DNA of 64,000 nt, from the NCBI GenBank assembly GCA_947359465.1, contig OX375876.1, forward strand, positions 88,566,184 through 88,630,183, written 5' to 3'. The translations under genes were made by a program, and so were the position numbers. The stretch comes from Metellina segmentata. Lineage: Eukaryota; Arthropoda; Arachnida; Araneae; Tetragnathidae. This document shows, piece by piece, positions 57,838 through 64,000 of this stretch (position 1 is its first letter; every line of letters begins with the position of its first letter). The notes beneath the pieces were generated by a model. That model had not been told where the DNA came from, did not search any database, and saw only the letters and a program-made list of their open reading frames with translations.

Positions 57838-58106
57838 GACCGGCGGTAGCCAGGTTGGAAGAGAACCTTAGAGTTGCGAGTTCGGAACTCGATCCAACCA
57901 AAGAACGTCGTATACGTGGGGGCTGATGCATGTTACATATGTAGTGGTCTCAAATGTCCCCACATTGGTGTTGGGTGGAAGTTGGGAGGGAAGCTCAGGT
58001 GTTGACCACGTGGATCGAAACTACGATTGTTCCTCGGATCTTTCCCTTCGGCATCGAACCCGGACCACCCGTTGCTACAGAGTGACGATAATTGAACATC
58101 CTCCAT
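57838..58106 (+). mobile_element. SINE S2 copy
   Basis: GGCGGTAGCCAGGTTGGAAG, B-box-like GTTGCGAGTTCGGAACTCGA and a shortened body ending ACCCGTTGCTACAGAGTGAC. Confidence 0.8.
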
Positions 58107-60054
58107 AAATAGTAAAAGTGCAATTTATTAGTTTTAGAACGAATTTACAAGGGCATAGTTGAATTATATGATCGCTTCTCCAGCAGAATTCTGAATAAAG
58201 TAATGGTCGATTTAGGACAGCCTTTAAACTGTGAACATTTGAAATGATCTATGAGGTGAAAGAGGAGATAAGGACACGTTCAACGAGACCTAGTTTGCGG
58301 TTGTTCACAGATCGAAGAACGCCAGTTAATTATTCGTCTCCAGTAGGATCCCTTTGCTAATTTAATTTGGACTAAGACTGGCGCTACGCCCTTGTAAACA
58401 AATTCCATTAACTCTATTACTTCACAATCACTTGAAAAATGACTTCCTCTTCTCCCGACCACAGCTCTAGCTCTATCATTTTCGAAATGTTTTATTAGAA
58501 TAATATCTATCCCATATATACATTAGCTACACGCAATTAATAGAATGAAAATACAATACATACAAAACGCGCGTCTAATTAGATCTCTTGTCGCATAAGA
58601 TAATTATAGCAATCCAACACACAGAGCACAATACTTAAAAATCAACACCATATGTGATCTCTTATTGTATTCAATTAAAATTTATTTACTCAAAGCAGTA
58701 TTATTTAACTGTAATTAATAGAAGGCATCTTCAAAAAGCTTCTTGCTATCATGAGCGACTGTTAGTGTTTCATACATTATATTCACGAATATGACTTAAC
58801 ATTTTCTTCGAAGCAACCATTGGAAGATCCTTTCTCAACTAATAATATGAACTGCAAGTGTAGTTGTGACTACATTTTTAATTTCCTCAAAATATTTATG
58901 TAGCTATGTCATTTTAGAATTTCTAAAAGCTAGTTTAAAAACAAATGACTTGGAACTGAAACAATACAGATGTTTATTAAAATGAAATAGCTAAAAATAA
59001 ATGCACATGAACACACTGTTCTTAGTAATTGATATCGATCAAATCAGCAAAATAGAAAATTGTAACTAACGTGAGAGATAGCCTGGCGTGTTATCAACTT
59101 ATCTAAAGGAGGTTCTATTTTCTTGAATACTATCCTTAAATATCCAGAGTCAACTGTTTGCAGTCCGTTTTTTAGTTGACTCGTTGCAACACAAAATCCA
59201 CATTCAACATAACAGGATGATTAAAATTGAATCAAAAATTTTATGTTGGAAGTGTGCGCAAAACATACTTGCTGACAGTCACTTCTTGCGACCGGCGTGT
59301 CTCGATTTTTGATCGACCCGTTATGCGACAATGCATCACTTTTGTTCGTGTGTCTGTATTGTCAAGTGGAAAAGGGTGTATAGACAAGACTACATCCAGG
59401 TAACAGCTCAAAACCTGCAATGTAAAAAACCATGCAATGACGTCAGATGCTTGATTCTTCGGAATTGCCTCCAAATTGACCACCAATTGCAACTGTTCTT
59501 TGTGTTCTAACGTTCCGATCGGAGCTTCGAAAGTTCTTCTGAGCTAAGAACAGGCAAAAATTAAGAACAAAAAGAAAGAACGTTCGTTTTCAGTTTGATT
59601 CATTCTAGCTTTCTGTCTCGCAGGCTTCGGACGCGCTACTGTCGGAATAACGTTAAATTCTTGTTGATTTAAATAAGCTAATTTCTGGAGTTGTAAATCA
59701 GCTATAATAAAGCAAGTTTTTATCCATTCTGATGTTATGTCCACAGGATTTCAGTACTTACGCTAGTTTAAAATTAGAATTAAAAAAACTGGCGTCTGAT
59801 ACAAAATAACTGCCAGAAGGGTTTGCAAAACAATTTTAATGTGTTTTAGCATCCTATTGCCCACTCTTGCTCCCAACGCCCTCTAAGCCCCTTAAGGTTC
59901 CTTCTCAATCAAGATTCCGTCAGTACCTCAAATGGAGATAGCGACCACTTTAGTAAACAGGAAATTCCACATTGGAAATGAAATTGAGCTTTTTAGAAAG
60001 GGTGAAAAATTTAGTAAAACACATTTAAACGAATATATCAATGCATAAATCTTG
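58107..60054. other. No firm gene; broken minus-strand frames at 59.2-59.7 kb
   Basis: On the minus strand, 59544-59744 (66 codons, IADLQLQKLAYLNQQEFNVI) and 59241-59492 (83 codons, LQLVVNLEAIPKNQASDVIA) look more protein-like than the background and lie in a less AT-rich block. A TTTGCCTGTTCTTAG between them resembles an acceptor, but no usable donor is near. I suspect a pseudogene or transposon relic and cannot name it. Confidence 0.3.
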
Positions 60055-60250
60055 TGAAATAGATTGATTGGAGTGACGCAAGGGCCACAATCGCCTAAGC
60101 TGCTCCGAACAACGTCAAGCAAAGGGACATACACACACAAGGAAAGTTTTTACTGACTCGGATATTAAAGAATTACAATCAGGGAGGAATCAGACATTCG
60201 CCTCCAACTCACTGGTTGCAATCTCAGTGGGCGACCCCCTTGTGAAACTG
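60055..60250. repeat. Fragment of the TGACGCAAGGGCC repeat family
   Basis: GATTGGAGTGACGCAAGGGC and GACATACACACACAAGGAAA match the 14.5-kb and 20.2-kb fragments. Confidence 0.6.
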
Positions 60251-60829
60251 GAATTTGGAATAAAATCCTAAATCAGAATTGTAGGTTGAGAAAATATCTC
60301 GTTATGTAACGAAGTTGATATTTGAAAACCTCTGCCACCAGGCGAAACTTGAATTAACGCTGGCAAAGATTTTGGCATGCAACAAAAGTAAAATGGTGTT
60401 TTGTGAAGGTCATGAACGTGATTTACTTTTGGGCGCTGTTTCTGGAGATGTGCGAAAATTAATCTTCCCATCATTTACGTTTTCTAAACATAGTGCCTGT
60501 CTAAAGGGAATGGGTGTCGTGATTTCTTTCTCAGCAATCTCAATGACATATCGCATCGTGATTTTTATCTTCTGTTCCAGCTAAACCTTTCACGCATTAT
60601 GAACTGCAGCAATCTGATGTTCAGGATTTATTTTTGACAGGAAAAGTTAGTGGGGAGGGAAGTAAATAGAAACTAGTACGAGCCAAAAGAATATTCATGT
60701 ACATTTGAATAGCTGATGAAACGTCTTTTTAACTAAAATATTAACTGCCTTTGTTTCATTTATAACTCTGAAAAAATTTTAGTATTTTGCCTTTTCAATT
60801 TTATTAAATAAAGAATAACAACCTTTTAT

Positions 60830-60975
60830 TTGATTCCATTTTATTGGATTTGGGATACTATGACGCAAGTTCCAACCTTTTATTTGATTCTACTTGATTG
60901 AATTTGAGATAATAATTATTTGATTCCATTTGATTGGATTTGAGATAATAATGATGCAAGCTCTAACCTTTTATC
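60830..60975. repeat. Short tandem copies of a retroposon tail
   Basis: TTTGATTCCATTTTATTGGATTTGGGATAC-type sequence recurs three times, with TATGACGCAAGTTCCAACC and ATGATGCAAGCTCTAACC. It is related to the 57-bp insertion at 52819. Confidence 0.65.
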
Positions 60976-62539
60976 GATAGTTGATCCTACAATTGAAAAT
61001 TTGATTTCTAACAATATAGTTGCTCAACTTAACAGCCCTATTCGGTTGAGAATCAATCGAAAAATTTTATAGGTGACATTAGAGTTGCACCTTGACGTTT
61101 TTCATTGTTTTAATAGGATGTTTTGTCCATTTAAAAAATCGTGATATCAATGTATTACCAAAATTTTAATTAGTTTCAATTGATTTACTATTGATGTGGA
61201 TTTATTAACATTGACACACATGAGTTATGCCTTAGAACTGGAATAGCAAAATTAAATAATGGATACGTGTAACTGTAGTGTGGATCCCCTTTTATAGTCA
61301 TTAAATTATAATCCTCCTCCTTAACTGCAATGAGAATTCAGCCATATCGTTGGCTTAGACGATATGGCATAAACTAAAATGACATTTCTGTGGATACACT
61401 AAATGCTTATTTTCAAGACGGCGTACATTGTCATATGTTTAAAAGATATATAACATTATCCCCAAAAATGCTTATATTTTTACATTTTAACCTGAAAACT
61501 CATTGTCCTTCAACAGCTTTACTATATATTTTTTATCAGTAAGCGAGTTTCTAATTTAAGCAGACGTTATATGGCATCAAATTCTGAAAGGCAAAAGGAT
61601 CACAATTCCTTCATTCACTTAACTTCTCAGACACTCTTCATTTAAAGATTAGTTATATTTCTATCAAATAAGGCCTACAAGGTATAAAATTGGAAAAAGT
61701 TATTGCATTGACACCCTCCCAAACGCTCAAAAAATAATCCCCCGTAACCAAAACTTGGAAACATATTCTAAAACAGTGTGTTTAAGAAAGTTAAAATAAT
61801 AGAATGGATAAACAACAAGCCCATATTTTAAAATTATTACATTTTCAGGTTTAGAGTATGTAAGAGGGGTTTGTACGAGAGTTCCTGTTTACTTTTTGTC
61901 AACAAAGCAACAAGCAATTGTCAAAGGCTACTCAAGTTCACAGACTTTCACTAACTTCTTTCAACACAAAAAGAATTTTAACATAAGGGCGAAGTTAATC
62001 TTTTGAGTTCATTCACGGTTGTTTTGTAGTAAGTTGAGAAGCACAGGTGTCAAGTGTAGATTTTGAAAACGAATGGGTATTCTCGTTTCTATTCTGTTCT
62101 CAGTTCCTTTGGTATATGCCGGCTCTGGGGTCGGAGATCTTTTGGAGACGATTGTTCAGGGGGTTCACAAGGATCTATTTGTTCGGTGACTTTATCTTTT
62201 TTCTACTACAGAGAAAGGAGGGCCCCCCTGGCTTAGAGCCGATCGAGGTCATTTTTCTTTCTTCAGCTCTTCAGAAGTTTCAACGCGTTTAATTTCTTCC
62301 TTGCTACATATTTACAGAACTCGAATAAGGTGTCTAAAATTTTAAAAGTTTAACTTGCCTCTTAGAGGTCAAAAAGCTTCTTTTACATAAAAAACGTGTT
62401 TTTTACCTATATTTAAAAAAAGTTCTTTAGTTGAGCTATTAAGAATCGTGAATTTTTGAGGCTCTTTCCTTTTTATATATATATACATGAAAGTAAACTC
62501 AATCTTTGGAGCAGGGTGCCATAAAAGGAAATTATTTTG
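60976..62539. other. AT-rich DNA, no recognised gene
   Basis: 62047-62292 has an 81-codon plus frame rich in Phe and Leu; no motif, probably chance. Confidence 0.4.
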
Positions 62540-63045
62540 AAGAATTAAAACTACCTATTTACATAATCAACCAGTGGCTAACATATTTTTATCTGGATTC
62601 ATTTTGCCTGGAAAATAATGGACCTTCTGAATGCCAACCAATGGCCAATGGAAAAATTTTTTGTTGTGAATTCCATAGATTTGGAAAAAATGAGCTTTTT
62701 GAATGTCAACCGATGGCTAACAAAAATATTTTTTGTTCTGAATTCTATCTGTTCAGAAAGTAATGGGCTGTCTGAATGCCAAGCGATGGAAATATATATT
62801 TTTGTTTTGATTTCTATTTGTTTGGAAAATAATGGGATTTCGGAACGCCAAGCGATGGCCAACAGAAGTATTTTTTTGTGTTCTGGATTAAATTTAATTG
62901 GAAAATAATGGGATTTTAGTATGCCAACCGATGACCAAAAGTAATATTTTTTATTCTGGATTCCATTTATTTGAAAATAAAAGGGACGTCCACCGAAAAC
63001 CAGCAAACAATATTTTTTATCTATGTAGATTCTATTTATCGTGTA
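62540..63045 (+). repeat. ~72-bp tandem repeat array
   Basis: Six to seven diverged units marked by TGCCAACCAATGGCCAA-like words at 62633, 62705, 62778, 62847 and 62923 (spacing 69-76), each with GGAAAATAATGGGATTT and TTTTTTGTTCTG segments. Frames on both strands repeat accordingly because 72 is a multiple of three, which explains the long minus-strand frame (62599-63081). Confidence 0.9.
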
Positions 63046-63356
63046 AGTAAGGACAGTTTGAATTGTATAAAACTTCCGCACTTCATTATTTCTTCAGAAT
63101 ATTTACTTAATAACGGTATGTTGTGGAAAAAATTAAGAATATCAAACTAAAAAGTAATAGAAGGACGTAAACAAAAATTAAAGAGGAAAACAATCAATTC
63201 ATCTGCTATTTTTAGTTTTATTATATTTGCAAGCTTATCAGTCAGATATTTCATGAAAAAAAATTATACCTTCTTGGGAACATTTAAAAAGAATTATTGT
63301 CATCAAAGTTTTATTGATTGTAACTTTCCTTATTTGGTAAAGCAATCTTCGGAGGT
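63046..63356. other. AT-rich DNA, nothing recognised
   Basis: No gene or repeat seen. Confidence 0.4.
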
Positions 63357-63480
63357 ATGTAGGTAGTTGAAGTTCCTTCGCACTACAGCAACAGAACGGG
63401 CTATTGGCCCGGTTCAACACCGAAGTAAAAGATCCGAGAACATCTCGTAATTTTGAACCACGGTTAGGAAAGTCTTGTAA
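63357..63480 (-). mobile_element. SINE 3'-half fragment
   Basis: GCAACAGAACGGGCTATTGG and CTCGTAATTTTGAACCACGG match the family body. Confidence 0.8.
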
Positions 63481-63845
63481 ACAATTTACCATGTCAATCT
63501 AAACATGTCATTATTTAACTCTTTAACAAAGTTTTAATATATCTCGGGAAATTTGCTCGCTTTTATGAGTGGGAAATTATCATAAATTCAGTAATTCTGA
63601 AATATATATTTCCCTTGTTATATTTTGTTTAATAATTTCGACAAGCCTCTCTTGTTCTTTTCATGTGTAAGCTTTAAGATTTAAAGTCAATGTCATTTTC
63701 AAACACTACAACTAAAAAGGATCTTGGACGGCTTAGAAGATTAGTATTTTATTTTAAAATATAGATGCAATGAAACTACAAGGAAACCTGAAAAATCGTT
63801 TTGATAAAGTGCCATAAAATCGGAAAACTGTAGAATAATTGTATA
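63481..63845. other. AT-rich DNA, nothing recognised
   Basis: No gene or repeat seen. Confidence 0.4.
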
Positions 63846-64000
63846 GGTAGGTACTTAATTAACGCTACACTGAAGCAACACAAAACGCTATTGGTGACGT
63901 TCCGGGATCAATCCCAAAAGGAAAAATTCAAAGACAGTTTGAAACACGGTCAGATGAGAAGGACAAGACCTGAGCTGTACACCCACTCCCTAAACTTTCA
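63846..64000 (-). mobile_element. SINE fragment running off the window end
   Basis: GAAGCAACACAAAACGCTAT, TTCCGGGATCAATCCCAAAA and CACGGTCAGATGAGAAGG match the 3' body; the head should lie beyond 64000. Confidence 0.82.

Noticed and set aside
62599..63081. 160-codon minus-strand frame with repeated peptide units
   Set aside because: Explained by the ~72-bp tandem repeat, whose period is close to a multiple of three. Unit-length changes and lack of a start context argue against a gene.

Overview
The window is animal nuclear DNA, AT-rich and dominated by repeats. I infer an arthropod, perhaps a chelicerate such as a spider. The evidence is the mix of Tc1/mariner elements, a Ty3/Gypsy element, an arthropod-like non-LTR tail and a swarm of tRNA-derived SINEs, plus long stretches without coding capacity that behave like large introns or intergenic DNA. 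No bacterial-style gene organisation is present, and most long open frames are transposon proteins or chance frames.

Layout. 0-3 kb: an apparently complete DNA transposon (122-2918) with perfect 28-bp inverted termini, a TA target duplication and an intact transposase whose catalytic spacing is DD82E. 3.5-5.5 kb: three decayed copies of an unknown ~375-bp unit. 5.48-5.90 kb: a GC-rich island with CCAAT boxes ending in a strong splice donor, probably a promoter with a 5' exon. 5.9-14.4 kb: AT-rich DNA with a fold-back MITE, a mariner remnant and a 5'-truncated non-LTR tail. 14.8-18.4 kb: a complete LTR-to-LTR Gypsy insertion on the minus strand that has gag, protease and integrase but no reverse transcriptase or RNase H. 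20.8-26.6 kb: a cluster of SINEs, several with perfect target-site duplications and one with multiplied tail units. 30-37.8 kb: a MITE, deleted and palindromic Tc1 copies, a TA-rich fold-back and a tandem SINE-like array. 39.7-44 kb: the best candidates for host gene sequence, namely a small exon-like segment, a putative first coding exon encoding a signal-peptide-like N-terminus, and a non-repetitive block that could be regulatory. 44.4-45.1 kb: a palindromic mariner derivative. 47-52.6 kb: a 44-bp minisatellite and a ~222-bp tandem array with an 890-bp higher-order repeat. 54-64 kb: more SINEs, a Harbinger-like MITE carrying a nested SINE, a hAT-like MITE and a ~72-bp tandem repeat.

How it fits together. 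One model is a plus-strand host gene with a 5' exon near 5.9 kb, a very long repeat-filled intron, and a first coding exon at 42.7-42.9 kb. Nothing in the sequence proves that these pieces belong to one transcript. The most notable items are the intact DD82E transposon, the RT-less Gypsy element, two independent palindromic Tc1/mariner derivatives and the higher-order tandem array. I did not find a clearly new multi-gene system. Family assignments below are from motif reading, not database searches.
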